Shown: one piece after another, positions 15,425-24,481 of the stretch
How positions within the stretch are numbered: the first letter of the stretch is position 1
Layout of the letters: every line of letters begins with the position of its first letter
Source of the DNA: Glycomyces algeriensis
GTDB lineage: Bacteria; Actinomycetota; Actinomycetes; Mycobacteriales; Micromonosporaceae
NCBI RefSeq assembly: GCF_027622855.1
Contig: NZ_JAPZVR010000005.1
Span: forward strand, 1 to 64,000
DNA length: 64,000 bases
Direction of reading: 5' to 3'
The notes under the pieces: generated by a model
Seen by the model: the letters and a program-made list of their open reading frames with translations, nothing else
Told to the model about the DNA's origin: nothing
Database searches by the model: none
Position numbers and translations under genes: made by a program

Positions 15425-17092
15425 TCAATAGGTCTCGATGTAGTAGCACTCCTCATAGGCCGTGCCCGAATCGAGGTCCCAGACACCGTAGTACGGGGTC
15501 ACGTACTCGTCCGTCGCCTTGACGACCATCTCGTACTCGCCCGCCGGGAGCGACACGGTCTCCCACACCGCCCACCCGTCGGTGCACTGGCCCGCGCAGT
15601 CGTCGCACCCGCCGATGGTGAAGCTCCCCGTCTCGGGCCCGTCGTAGAGGATCTCGAGCGTGTAGCCGGACGAGTTGCCGATCGCGAGCTCCATCGAGCC
15701 GCCGGTCGAACCTGCCGGGTCGGGGTCGGCGAGGTTGTCGCCGCCGCTGCTCGCATCGGCGATCTCCTCGCGGATCTCGTCGATGCGGGCCTGCTCGGCC
15801 GCCTCCTCCGCTTCCCGCTCGCGCTCGGCCGCCTCCTCCTCCTGACGCTGGCGCTCCTCCTCGGCCTCTCGTGCCTCCTGGGCCGCGATGTCGTCGAGGA
15901 TCGCTTGCGCGGCAGGGGTGTTCGGGTCGTCGGGGACGGTGGTGACGAGCTGTCCGAGCAGGACTTTCGTCGCGGTGCGGTCGCCGCGCGCGTACGCGTC
16001 GTCGCCGCAGTCGAGCAGGATTCCCGGGAGCCGCGCCGCGGCGTCCTCCACGGCTGCCGCGGTGAGCGCGGCGACCGTGGCGTCGTCCCCGAGTTCGAGA
16101 CTCCAGCCGACGCGCTGGAAGTAGTGGAGGACGGTGATCTGCTCGCACTTGCCGACGGCCGTGGCGGAGGCGACGGCGTCGTCGTACATCGCCTGCACCG
16201 CTTCCGGCGCCGCCAGGCCCGCGTCCGTGTCGCCGAACTCGTCGGCCAGGAGCGCGTGGATGCCGATCGCCGCGGTGTAGTCGGCGGCGGCGGTCAAGGG
16301 GTCCTCGGTCAGCGCCGCCGCCTCCGCGCGGTGGACCTCGGCCAGCTCCTCGCGGGCGATGTCCTCGCCGGGAGCGTCGGCGAAGGCGAGATAGGCCTGG
16401 TAGGCCTCGACGGTTGCGCGGTACTCGCCCTCCGAGGCCGTCTGGCGAGCCTCGACCAGCACCGCGCACTGCTCGCGGTCCTGCGCCGCGAGCGGCAGCA
16501 CGCCGCTGAACGAGAGCTGGTAGCGCAGGTCGATGCGGTCGTAGTGGCCTTCCGCGGCGACGCAGTCGCCGGTCTCGTGGGCGGCCAGCGCCGCCTCGAA
16601 CTCGTCGTTCGCCGCACCGCGGAGGGCCAGCACCCCGACGACGAGGGCGGCGAGGAGGACGGCGCCGACCGCAGTCATCGTCCAAGAAGGACGGGCGGGC
16701 GCGGCTGCCTCGGGAACCTCTTCCCGAGCGAGCACGTCGTCATCGAGCGGGTCTTTGCTGATCAGGTCGATCAGTGAGCGTTTGACGTCCTTGACCGACC
16801 CGGACCCGGGGCCCTGAGGCGGTACCGGAGAACCGCCGATCCTCCACGCGTAGAACGCCATCCACCCCAGCCACAGCACTGCTAGTCCCAGCCAGAGTCC
16901 GGGATTGGAGGCGACCGCGCCCGCGGCGAAAATCGCAGATAGTGCGGCCGTGGCGGCGAGGTGCCAGACCCCGGCCTGGTAGCGCCGCAGGTGGAAGAAG
17001 CCGAGGCTCAGACCCGACAGGTTGAGCAGTGCGGCGTTCCAGCGCCGTCCGGGGCCGGGCTTGAGCCGGTCGGTGATGCTTCGCGCCGTCAC
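15425..17092 (-). CDS. membrane protein with coiled coil and Cys-containing C-terminal domain, unknown function
   Basis: A 555-residue protein. Three hydrophobic segments lie in residues 20-90, a fourth at about 138-160. The extracytoplasmic or periplasmic-side region is helical (TPR-like spacing, with several Cys), followed by a long Glu/Arg coiled coil near 395-440 (EAEEERQRQEEEAAERE). The C-terminal about 90 residues are beta-rich with GGCDDCAGQC. I do not recognise a named family. It overlaps the upstream gene by 4 nt (ATGA), so the two products are made together. Confidence 0.75.
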   Translation of the reverse strand: MTARSITDRLKPGPGRRWNAALLNLSGLSLGFFHLRRYQAGVWHLAATAALSAIFAAGAVASNPGLWLGLAVLWLGWMAFYAWRIGGSPVPPQGPGSGSVKDVKRSLIDLISKDPLDDDVLAREEVPEAAAPARPSWTMTAVGAVLLAALVVGVLALRGAANDEFEAALAAHETGDCVAAEGHYDRIDLRYQLSFSGVLPLAAQDREQCAVLVEARQTASEGEYRATVEAYQAYLAFADAPGEDIAREELAEVHRAEAAALTEDPLTAAADYTAAIGIHALLADEFGDTDAGLAAPEAVQAMYDDAVASATAVGKCEQITVLHYFQRVGWSLELGDDATVAALTAAAVEDAAARLPGILLDCGDDAYARGDRTATKVLLGQLVTTVPDDPNTPAAQAILDDIAAQEAREAEEERQRQEEEAAEREREAEEAAEQARIDEIREEIADASSGGDNLADPDPAGSTGGSMELAIGNSSGYTLEILYDGPETGSFTIGGCDDCAGQCTDGWAVWETVSLPAGEYEMVVKATDEYVTPYYGVWDLDSGTAYEECYYIETY

Positions 17093-17775
17093 CGGCCGGA
17101 CCCTTCGGGAACGTCGCCGAGGATCTCGGTCAGGCGCTCAAGTGCTTTCGCCTGCGCCGCTTGGATGGTCGCGGTGGACTGGACCGACAGCTCCTCGCAC
17201 TCGGTGTCGAGCGTGGCGTTGGGGACCAGGAACTTGAACTCAGTGAGCCGCCCTTCGACGTTGACCTCCGCGGAGCAGAGGTCGTCGTCAGTGGTGTGGG
17301 CGAACCGCTCGTGCGCGCTGCGGGCGATCCGGTCGCGCAGCTCGTCGCCGGCGCGGTCCGGGACGCGGGCCTCGACGAGGTCGGCGTGGGCGCGCTCGAG
17401 GAGCAGCACGTACTCCGAGCGGGCCGCCTCGGCCGCCGTCCACGCCGCCTGGATCGCGTCGGCCACCGCCGGGTTGCTCAAGCGGTCGATCGTCGGGCTC
17501 AACGCCAGCGACTGCAGGCGCCCCAGGTAGTCGAGGCGCAGCCACGCCACCCGGTCGGCGTCGGTGCCGTCGAAACCGCGCTGCGTCAGCTCCTGCGTGA
17601 GCGACTCGGCCCGCTCGGCGAGGTCCGCCGCCGCCTCGTACCGGCCCCGGCTCGGGGCCGCGTCCAACGCGCGGTCGACGCCCTCGCGCACCGCCCCGGC
17701 GGGGAGCCGCGCGGCGGCGTGGCGCCCGGCGGCCAGGCGGTCCTCGTAGTCCTCGGGGATCTCGATCCGGTTCAT
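17089..17775 (-). CDS. protein with YbaB-like C-terminal region, unknown function
   Basis: A 228-residue, mostly helical protein. The first about 150 residues form amphipathic helices. The C-terminal about 60 residues (AEVNVEGRLTEFKFLVPNAT, then a long Ala/Gln-rich helix) resemble the strand-helix of YbaB/EbfC proteins that often accompany type VII secretion or recombination genes. It is the first gene of a two-gene operon, with ATGA overlap to the membrane protein downstream. The YbaB link is a pattern match only. Confidence 0.7.
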   Translation of the reverse strand: MNRIEIPEDYEDRLAAGRHAAARLPAGAVREGVDRALDAAPSRGRYEAAADLAERAESLTQELTQRGFDGTDADRVAWLRLDYLGRLQSLALSPTIDRLSNPAVADAIQAAWTAAEAARSEYVLLLERAHADLVEARVPDRAGDELRDRIARSAHERFAHTTDDDLCSAEVNVEGRLTEFKFLVPNATLDTECEELSVQSTATIQAAQAKALERLTEILGDVPEGSGR

Positions 17776-17941
17776 CGGTGTGCCTCCTCAAGAGCTGTGG
17801 AACGGCAGCGTCGCCCGTGCGCTCACGGATCGGTCACCGATCGGTCATGCCCCCGACGGCGCGACTTCGATGAATGCGTCACTTATGCCCTTGTGGGACA
17901 CTGGAGGACCCTGTCCCGGTCTGGAGCGAAGGCGGAACACC

Positions 17942-20788
17942 ATGCCCCACCTCGACGTGCGCCTGCTTGGGCCCCTGGAAATCCGAGTCGGCGGCGCGCC
18001 GGTCGCGATCCCCCGCGGCAACACCGCGACAGTGCTCGCGATCCTCCTCGACGAAGCGAACAGCGTGGTCCCGCTCGAGAACATCGTGCGCGCGGTCTAC
18101 GGCGTCGACATCCCGCAGGACCCCGAGACGCAGGTGCAGAACACCATCGGCGTCCTGCGCCGCAAGCTCGGCGCCGCCCGGGACCGGGTCGAGACCGTCG
18201 GCCGCGCCTACCGCTTCACCATCGGCATCGAGGAACTGGACACCCTGCGCTGCAAGGGCAATGAAGACCGCGCCCGCACCCTCCGCCGGGAAGGGCGCCT
18301 CGACGAGGCCGTCGCCGCCTTGCGCGACGCCCTCGGCGAATGGCGCGGGCCCGCCCTCGCCAACCTCTCGGGGGCCACCGTCGACTCCATGCGCCGCCGC
18401 TACGACGAGCACCGCCTCGCCCTCCTTGACCGCCGCATCGCCCTCGACCTCGAGCTCGGCCGCGCCGCGGAGGTCGTCGACGAACTGCGCCAGATCGTCG
18501 CCGTCCACGGCACCCGCCAGCGCTTCACCGCGCTCCTCATGCGCGCCCTCCACCTCTCCGGCCGCACCACTGAAGCCCTCGAAGCCTTTGCGGCCCTGAA
18601 GGAACGCCTCGCCGATGAACTCGGCGCGGACCCCGACCCCGTGCTCCGCGACCTCAACGCCGCGATCCTCCGCGAAGTCCCGCCCGCCACCGGCGCGGGC
18701 GCGCCCCTGCTCGCCCCCGAACCGCCGTTCCCGCGCCGCGTCCCCGCGATGCTCCCGCGCGCGAACACCCGCTTCACCGGCCGCACCGACCAGATGCGCG
18801 TCCTCGACGGCCTCCTCGACGCGGCTGCGGGCACCGCCGGTCTCGCCGTCATCGCCGGCATGGGCGGGGTCGGCAAGACCGCGCTCGCCGTCTCCTGGGC
18901 CCACCGGGTGGCCCACCGCTTCCCCGACGGGGTCCTGTACTTCAACCTGCGCGGCTTCGACCCGCTCGCGCCGGGGGCCGACCCGAACACCGTGCTCGGC
19001 GAGGCGCTGGTCGCGCTCGGCGTCGAGGCCCACCTGCTCCCGGCCGGGTTCGACGAGCGGATCGGCCTGTACCGCACCGTGCTCGCCGGGCGCAGCGTGC
19101 TCGTCGTCCTCGACAACGCCCGAGACGCCGCGCAGGTGCGCCCCCTCCTGCCGGTCGCGCCCGGCTCGTTCACCCTCGTCACCAGCCGCGACCGCCTCAC
19201 CGGGCTCGACGCCACCGAGGGCGCCGACATCGTGCCGCTCGACCTGCTCTCCGACTCCGAGGGCTGGGCGCTCCTGGTGCGCCGCATCGGCATGGACCGC
19301 GCCATGAACGAGGAGCGCGCCGTTCTGCGGATCGCCGCGTCGTGCGGGCGCCTTCCTTTGGCGCTCACGCTGATCGGCGCGTGGGCCGCCGCCCACCCGC
19401 AGCTGCCGCTCTCGTCGCTCGCGGACCGGCTCGACACCACCACGAACGTGTTCCGGGTCCTCTCCTCCTCCGACCCCGCCTCCGACCCCAGGTCGGTCTT
19501 CGCCTGCTCCTACCAGGCCCTCGGTTCCCGTGCGGCGCGCGCCTTCCGCCTCTTCGGCCTCCACCCCGGCCCTGACCTGACGGTCACCGCGATGGCGAGC
19601 ATGATGCAGGTCGCCCCGGGCGACGCCGAGGCGGCCCTGCACGAACTCGCGGACATGCACCTCGCCGACCAGCAGCGCGAGGGCCGGTTCACGATGCACG
19701 ACCTCCTCCGCTCGTATGCGAAGGAGCGCTTCAACGAGGAGGTCGGCGAGGAGCAGCAGACGGCGGCCGCCCGCCGGATGATCGAGCACTACCTGTTCAC
19801 CGCCCGCATCGCGGAGGCGACCGCCTCCGCCCGCAGCGGTCACTCCGACCTCTTCGACCTCGGCGAGCCCGCCCCCGGCGTCGTCCTCGAACCGATCCGG
19901 GACACCGGCGCGGCGTCCGCCTGGCTCGACGCCGAGGACGAGGTCCTCCGGGGCATCGTGGACCTCGAACCCGATCGCGGCGACCTGCACGCCCGGGTCT
20001 GGCAGCTCCGCTGGGCCCTCACCGAGTCCATTGTGTACCGATTCGCCTCCCGGGGCCGGCCCGAGGCCCGCACGGCTGCGATCGCCGCGACCGAGCGGGC
20101 CGGGAACACCCTGGACCTGCTCGTCTCCGGCAGCAGCCTCACCGGCCCGATGCTGCTCGTGAGCACCGAGTCGGCCCTGCACGAGCAGCTGGCGAGCGTA
20201 TTCGAGGAGGCCGCGCGCGGGCACAGCCCCGGCGCGAAGGCGCTGGTGAGCTACACGCTGACCGTGGGCACCGGCGTGGAGGACTGCGACGAAGCGGCCC
20301 GCGGCTATGCGGCGCAGGGCTACCAGTACTTCGTCGACCACGGCAACCAGTTCTGGGCGAACCGGATGCAGTACGCGATCGGCTGGCACAGTGCGCGACT
20401 CGGCGAGTTCGGCGAGGCCCGCGCGTGCTTCGAGCGCGTCGTCCGCGACGCCGTGCCCGAACGCCGGCCGCTCGCCAAGGCCAACACCGACCTCGGTTTC
20501 GGCTACGTCGCGCATTCGGAGGGGGACTACCGCACCGCGATCGGCCACTTCACCGAAGCGCTGGTCTGGTACCAGGCGAACGACTTGGAAGTGAGCGCCG
20601 CGTTCGCACGCGACAACCTGGGCGACGCCCGCGCGGCGCTCGGCGAACCGGCCGCCGCGCGAAGCGAATGGGAGGCGGCGGCGACCGCCTACGAGGCGTT
20701 CGGCCTCCTCGCAGAGGCGGCACGCGTGCGCGCCAAAGCGGCACCGGCCCCGGCGGTCGACATCGCAAGCGGCGACAGCGCGCGATAG
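17942..20788 (+). CDS. AfsR/SARP-type transcriptional regulator with NB-ARC and TPR domains
   Basis: A 948-residue activator of the large SARP class, which often controls secondary metabolism. Order: OmpR-type winged helix (about 1-95, DVRLLGPLEIRVGG), bacterial transcriptional activator domain (about 100-245), NB-ARC ATPase with Walker A GMGGVGKTALAVSW near residue 305 and VLVVLDNARD, then TPR-like helices from about 600 to the end. ATG 17942 is preceded by GAAGGCGG and is where the winged-helix domain begins; the open frame extends to 17780 without domain sequence. No biosynthetic cluster is next to it. The 3' end is tandemly repeated downstream. Confidence 0.92.
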   Translation: MPHLDVRLLGPLEIRVGGAPVAIPRGNTATVLAILLDEANSVVPLENIVRAVYGVDIPQDPETQVQNTIGVLRRKLGAARDRVETVGRAYRFTIGIEELDTLRCKGNEDRARTLRREGRLDEAVAALRDALGEWRGPALANLSGATVDSMRRRYDEHRLALLDRRIALDLELGRAAEVVDELRQIVAVHGTRQRFTALLMRALHLSGRTTEALEAFAALKERLADELGADPDPVLRDLNAAILREVPPATGAGAPLLAPEPPFPRRVPAMLPRANTRFTGRTDQMRVLDGLLDAAAGTAGLAVIAGMGGVGKTALAVSWAHRVAHRFPDGVLYFNLRGFDPLAPGADPNTVLGEALVALGVEAHLLPAGFDERIGLYRTVLAGRSVLVVLDNARDAAQVRPLLPVAPGSFTLVTSRDRLTGLDATEGADIVPLDLLSDSEGWALLVRRIGMDRAMNEERAVLRIAASCGRLPLALTLIGAWAAAHPQLPLSSLADRLDTTTNVFRVLSSSDPASDPRSVFACSYQALGSRAARAFRLFGLHPGPDLTVTAMASMMQVAPGDAEAALHELADMHLADQQREGRFTMHDLLRSYAKERFNEEVGEEQQTAAARRMIEHYLFTARIAEATASARSGHSDLFDLGEPAPGVVLEPIRDTGAASAWLDAEDEVLRGIVDLEPDRGDLHARVWQLRWALTESIVYRFASRGRPEARTAAIAATERAGNTLDLLVSGSSLTGPMLLVSTESALHEQLASVFEEAARGHSPGAKALVSYTLTVGTGVEDCDEAARGYAAQGYQYFVDHGNQFWANRMQYAIGWHSARLGEFGEARACFERVVRDAVPERRPLAKANTDLGFGYVAHSEGDYRTAIGHFTEALVWYQANDLEVSAAFARDNLGDARAALGEPAAARSEWEAAATAYEAFGLLAEAARVRAKAAPAPAVDIASGDSAR

Positions 20789-20878
20789 CGGCCCCGGCCC
20801 ACGTGCGCGCCAAAGCGGCACCGGCCGCAGCGGTCGACATCGCAAGCGGCGAAAGCAAAGCGCGCTAGCGGCGCCGAT
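20725..20878 (+). repeat. 77-bp tandem duplication of the AfsR-type gene 3' end
   Basis: Unit 1 (20725-20801) holds the last 21 codons plus TAG; unit 2 (20802-20878) repeats them with few changes, again ending in a TAG after GCGCGC. Unit 2 still reads VRAKAAPAAAVDIASGESK in another frame. 77 is not a multiple of three, so the copy is out of frame. Confidence 0.85.
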
Positions 20879-21008
20879 GGCGAGCGAGATTGCGATTGCG
20901 GCAACGGCCCACGTGAGCGCCGTTTGCGCACGGGCGCGAGTGAAGACGAAGGCCCGCAACCGAAAACGCGGCCACTAAAGCGCCGCCCGCCGGCGCAGCC
21001 CCGACGGA

Positions 21009-21038
21009 AAAGGGCCGCGCCCTCAGGCACGGCCCTTT
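21009..21038 (-). terminator. hairpin terminator
   Basis: AAAGGGCCG and CGGCCCTTT arms around 12 nt. On the minus strand the stem is followed by TTTT, so it serves the membrane protein gene ending at 21053. Confidence 0.75.
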
Positions 21039-21052
21039 GAACGTCTTGCGGC

Positions 21053-22057
21053 TCAGGCGGTGTCGGCGTCGAAGTCGGTCGCCAAGAGCGCCTCGACCGC
21101 CGACCCGTACATGGTCTCGGCCGACTGCGAGACACTGGCGAGCCCGATGAAGCCGTTCACGCCGTCGACGTCCACGACCAGGATCGCGGTGTCCTCGAAC
21201 AGGTCCGCGGTGTCCGCCGAAGCGGTCCAGGAGTTGCGCCACTCGGCGAGCACGCCCGGGCGACCGTCCACTTCGACCTCGGTGTACGTGATCTCGCCCA
21301 TCTGGTAGCCCTCGACGGTGTCGAACCCGTCGGCGAGCCACACCTCCGCGGCGACGGCCGCGGTCGCGTTCAGGTCCGCCGGGTCGTACGGGGCGACGCC
21401 GCCGTTGTACAGGCCGACACCGAAGAAGGAGATCCAGTCGTTGCCGTGCGGCAGGTAGTAGCCCTCGGCGTCGTCGAGCAGCCCGTACGGCTCCCCGGGA
21501 CCGAAGAACGGCTCCCAGCCCTCGCCGGGGATCGGCGTGACCGAACCGAGCGAGGGCACCTCGAGATGCGTCCCCGAGGGTCCGGCCGGAGCCTCCGACT
21601 CCTCGCCGCCCCCGTCGCTGCCCTCGTCCTCGCCGCCGCCGGGCGTGTTCTCGGCGGTCGCCGAGTCGTCCGAGGCGGTCGGGTCGCCGTCGTCATCGCC
21701 GAGGAAGTAGTACCCGCCGAGCGCGCCGAGCGCCATGAGCACGACGACACTCACGACGAGGATCGCGGTGCCCGCGCCGCTCTTCGTGTTCGGCTGCACC
21801 GGCGGCGGCCCGTACTGCTGGTACGGGAGCTGCTGGCCGGCGGCCGGGTCGTACTGCGGGTACTGGGCCTGCGCCTCGGGCTGGCCCGGGTACTGGGGCT
21901 GCCCGGAGTACTGCGCGGACGCATGGGGATCGGCCGAGTAGGGGCTGCCGCCGACCTGCCCGGGGGCGTAGCCTCCCGCGGGCGGCTGCGCGCCGGGCTG
22001 GGAAGGCCCGTACTGGCCGCCGGGCTGACCGGCGGGGTCTTGCGGGGGGTACGTCAT
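21053..22057 (-). CDS. single-pass membrane protein with Pro/Gln-rich N-terminus, unknown function
   Basis: A 334-residue protein. Residues 1-90 are cytoplasmic and rich in Pro, Gly, Gln and Tyr (QPQYPGQPEAQAQYPQYD). One transmembrane helix (about 98-120, AILVVSVVVLMALGALGGYY) is followed by an acidic Ser/Gly linker and a folded extracytoplasmic domain (about 180-334). This topology is common among actinomycete wall-associated proteins of unknown role. Start ATG 22057 is chosen because TACGAT lies 6 nt upstream; the longer frame to 22183 adds no plausible sequence. Confidence 0.75.
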   Translation of the reverse strand: MTYPPQDPAGQPGGQYGPSQPGAQPPAGGYAPGQVGGSPYSADPHASAQYSGQPQYPGQPEAQAQYPQYDPAAGQQLPYQQYGPPPVQPNTKSGAGTAILVVSVVVLMALGALGGYYFLGDDDGDPTASDDSATAENTPGGGEDEGSDGGGEESEAPAGPSGTHLEVPSLGSVTPIPGEGWEPFFGPGEPYGLLDDAEGYYLPHGNDWISFFGVGLYNGGVAPYDPADLNATAAVAAEVWLADGFDTVEGYQMGEITYTEVEVDGRPGVLAEWRNSWTASADTADLFEDTAILVVDVDGVNGFIGLASVSQSAETMYGSAVEALLATDFDADTA

Positions 22058-22063
22058 GAACCG

Positions 22064-22069
22064 ATCGTA
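22064..22069 (-). promoter_or_regulatory. -10 box, leaderless start
   Basis: TACGAT, 6 nt, then ATG at 22057. Confidence 0.55.
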
Positions 22070-22325
22070 TCCGGCAGCCGCAGCCCTCGCCCCCCTCAGG
22101 TTTGACCCCTCGCCGGGGCCGGCGAGCGGTACCGGCGGCCCGTTCGGCGACGCGTGCGGACCGCGAATGGGAGGACCAGACATTAAGCCGGGACGGGTGC
22201 CGCACCCGCCCCGGTTTCAGGGATCCGAAACTAATCCCTAGTATTCCCGCCCTGTCAAGAGCGGTTTCGTTAGCGAACCATTACCGTTCCTCGTCCCATG
22301 GGCGAGAACGACTCGGCAATCCGCG

Positions 22326-22559
22326 CTAGTGGCGCTCGTCGTCCAGGATGCGCGTGGCCACCGGGCCGGAGTGCTCGTAGTAGATCGTGCGGGCGGGCAG
22401 CGGGAAGGCGGAGGTGCCGAACGGCGAGCCGGCCCCGATGTGGCCGGACGTGAACTCACCGACCTCCAGGTGTCCGGGCTTGACGGCGCGGCTGCGGGTC
22501 TTCTCCGCGTCGCGGCCCGCATTGTCGGACCGGCGGCTGGCGATGTTCGAGTCACTCAT
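22326..22559 (-). CDS. small hypothetical protein
   Basis: A 77-residue soluble protein with no domain I recognise. The N-terminus is charged (SRRSDNAGRDAEKTRSRAVK), followed by HLEVGEFTSGHIGAGSPFG and a C-terminal ARTIYYEHSGPVATRIL. Third-position GC is high, and TAAAAT stands 7 nt before ATG 22559, supporting a real leaderless gene. It follows yidD by 22 bp on the same strand but has its own promoter. Confidence 0.6.
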   Translation of the reverse strand: MSDSNIASRRSDNAGRDAEKTRSRAVKPGHLEVGEFTSGHIGAGSPFGTSAFPLPARTIYYEHSGPVATRILDDERH

Positions 22560-22566
22560 GCGCTGG

Positions 22567-22572
22567 ATTTTA
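22567..22572 (-). promoter_or_regulatory. -10 box, leaderless start
   Basis: TAAAAT, 7 nt, then ATG at 22559; it lies within the end of the yidD gene. Confidence 0.6.
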
Positions 22573-22581
22573 TCGGGCCCC

Positions 22582-23028
22582 TCAGCGGCCGGGCACCCGA
22601 TCACGGGTGCCGGGTGTCACGCCCGGGCGGCACCGCAGCACCCGCCCCAGCGCGAGCCGCCCGCCGACCCACAGCCCGTACCGCGACACGGCCCGGTAGC
22701 CGAAGCCCGAACAGCTCGGCACGAACCGGCACTGCACCTGCACCCGCGGCGAGAGCCACCGCCGGTAGCCCGCGATCAGCCGCAGCCCGAATCGCCGCGG
22801 ACCGCGCCGGTGCCGCTCCCGCGCGACCGCCAGCCGCTCCGGCGTCAACCGCCCGAACCCGAAGAGCACCAACGCGAACGCGTGGAACGGCCCCGGATCG
22901 GTCGCCCCGCCGCACGCCGCCGCGCAGGCGTTGCACGGCCCGCCGGGACCGCAGGCCGCGCCCAGCGGCTCGCCGCACCCGGCCGAGCACCCCGGCTGGT
23001 AGGCGCTGGCGCAGCCCGAAACCTCCAC
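22582..23028 (-). CDS. yidD: YidD membrane-insertion efficiency factor with Cys-rich N-terminal extension
   Basis: A 148-residue protein. The C-terminal half is YidD (LIAGYRRWLSPRVQVQCRF, then VPSCSGFGYRAVSRYG and LGRVLRCRPG), a small membrane-associated protein that helps YidC insert inner-membrane proteins. The first about 45 residues are unusual: seven or more Cys among Gly, Ala and Pro (CSAGCGEPLGAACGPGGPC). YidD proteins are normally about 70-110 residues. The start is uncertain: GTG 23028 has a near -10 (TAGAAC) 6 nt upstream. It is separated from rpmH/rnpA/yidC, its usual partners. Confidence 0.8.
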   Translation of the reverse strand: MEVSGCASAYQPGCSAGCGEPLGAACGPGGPCNACAAACGGATDPGPFHAFALVLFGFGRLTPERLAVARERHRRGPRRFGLRLIAGYRRWLSPRVQVQCRFVPSCSGFGYRAVSRYGLWVGGRLALGRVLRCRPGVTPGTRDRVPGR

Positions 23029-23428
23029 AGGACCGTTCTACACGTGGAGCCGCCGCTGCCGCGCCCGGCCGAGGGAAAGGAGTTGCCGCAGTGGCGGAAG
23101 TGCACGCGAGCGCTCCGAATCGAGTGTCGATTAGGGATGCTTAGGAAGGCTCCGCCATAGATGCGCGTACACCGCCCGTTATGAGCTGAACACCCCTATA
23201 TCAGGGAATTGCCAGGGACGGTTCAGGGCGCGCTCAGCCTCATGTCCCACGGTGGGGGCCTCGGGGAATGAGGGGTTCCCGAGGGGTTATGGACCCGGTG
23301 AGGCGGATCTTCGGACTCATCCTCCACTGACGATCGCCGCTGACCCGTCTCGCCGGGTACTCCATGGCCCACCTGCGCCCCAAGGTCTCTGCGCCGGCGA
23401 TACCGAGCGTTCCTCTTAACTCATTCGA
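23029..23428. other. intergenic spacer without recognised gene
   Basis: About 400 bp upstream of yidD and downstream of larE. It lacks the conserved cores of SRP RNA, tmRNA or RNase P RNA. A possible degenerate copy of the palindromic repeat (ACACCCCTATATCAGGG) lies near 23190-23207. Confidence 0.4.
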
Positions 23429-23489
23429 TGTCACACCTTGATGTCAGGGTTATAAACCGGGGGTCCATCGTGCGGAACATATCCGGAAT
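23429..23489 (+). repeat. 61-bp inverted repeat, left copy (palindromic repeat family)
   Basis: Matches the reverse complement of 24482-24542 at 56 of 61 positions. The first about 40 bp (TGTCACACCTTGATGTCAGG onward) belong to the dispersed palindromic family; the last 21 bp occur only at these two sites. Confidence 0.85.
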
Positions 23490-23528
23490 ATCCTCATAAG
23501 CCACCCTCCAGTCTGCCGGGTCGGCGGC

Positions 23529-24434
23529 TCAGCGGTAGCGCTCGGGATTGGGGAGCAGCTCGTTCATCGCGCCGGACCGGAACCCCTGCTCGTCAAGGCG
23601 CACCTCGGTGAAGCCCGCGACGGCCGCGAGCACCTCCGGCCGCCCGGCCACCGCCGACACGAGCTCGGCGTCGATCTCGACCTTCGCGGTGTCGCCGCCC
23701 ATGTCGCGCACCCGCAGGTTGCGCACCGGGATCGCGGCGTCGGCGAGCGCCTGCCGCAGTGCGTACTCGGCGTCGGCGACGCGTTCCAGCCCGCCCGCGG
23801 TCACTTCGACCCCGTACGCGATGCGGCTCGCGAGGCAGGCCGCCGCCGGCTTGTCCCACGTGGGCAGGCCCCACGCCAGCGAGGCGGCGCGGATCTCGGT
23901 CTTGCTGAGCCCGGCGTCGGCCAGCGGCGTGAGCGCCCCCGCGTTCGCGGCGGCGCGGATGCCCGGCCGGAACCCGGCCCGCACGTCGTCGGCGTTAGTG
24001 CCCGTGGCGACCGCGGCGATGCCGCGCTCGGCGGCCAGCGGCGCGACGACGCTCATCAGCTCGGTCTTGCAGAAGAAGCAGCGGTCCCCGGCGTTGGCGC
24101 GGTAGCCCTCGCGCGAGAGCTCGTCGGTGGCCGGGGCGTGGTGCGCGATCCCGAGCCCGGCCGCGAACTCGCGGGCGCGCTCGAGTTCGATGCGCGGCAG
24201 CGAAGGCGAGACGGCGGTCGCGGCCTCGACCCGCTCCGGGCCGAGCGCCCGCACGGCGGCCGCGAGCAGGAACGCGGAGTCCGCGCCGCCCGAGAACGCC
24301 ACCATGAGCGACGGGAGCGAGGCGAGCCGGTCGAGCAGGGCCTCGACGCGGTCGGCGGGCACGCCGTCGGGGCCGGTGGAAGCGCCGGCCGCGGCGTCGG
24401 TCGTCGGGGGAGTCGCCTGAGCCTGGGAGGTCAC
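23529..24434 (-). CDS. larE: LarE-like ATP-dependent sacrificial sulfur transferase
   Basis: A 301-residue PP-loop enzyme. LarE adenylylates a nicotinate-derived dinucleotide and donates sulfur from its own Cys when making the nickel-pincer cofactor of lactate racemase. The PP-loop is SLMVAFSGGADSAFLLA (about 45-62). RCFFCKTEL and ACLASRIAYG provide the conserved Cys residues; one of these should be the sulfur donor. I chose GTG 24434 because TAGTCT lies 7 nt upstream. No larA, larB or larC is near, so the protein may serve another sulfur-transfer reaction. The gene is flanked by a 61-bp inverted repeat. Confidence 0.88.
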   Translation of the reverse strand: MTSQAQATPPTTDAAAGASTGPDGVPADRVEALLDRLASLPSLMVAFSGGADSAFLLAAAVRALGPERVEAATAVSPSLPRIELERAREFAAGLGIAHHAPATDELSREGYRANAGDRCFFCKTELMSVVAPLAAERGIAAVATGTNADDVRAGFRPGIRAAANAGALTPLADAGLSKTEIRAASLAWGLPTWDKPAAACLASRIAYGVEVTAGGLERVADAEYALRQALADAAIPVRNLRVRDMGGDTAKVEIDAELVSAVAGRPEVLAAVAGFTEVRLDEQGFRSGAMNELLPNPERYR

Positions 24435-24441
24435 CTCACAG

Positions 24442-24447
24442 AGACTA
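24442..24447 (-). promoter_or_regulatory. -10 box, leaderless start of larE
   Basis: TAGTCT, 7 nt, then GTG at 24434. Confidence 0.55.
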
Positions 24448-24481
24448 TCCCGAGGCGCGCACTCGCCCGTTTTCAACGGGC

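Noticed and set aside
17879-20959. A 1026-codon open frame opposite the AfsR-type regulator
   Set aside because: Same reason: an antisense shadow of a gene with complete, recognisable domains.
23240-23434. 64-codon minus-strand ORF in the yidD-larE spacer
   Set aside because: Poor codon bias for this genome, no ribosome binding site, and its start lies inside the repeat element.
24435-24476. Longer larE start at ATG 24476
   Set aside because: TAGTCT lies inside that extension at leaderless spacing from GTG 24434, and the extra residues are not LarE-like.
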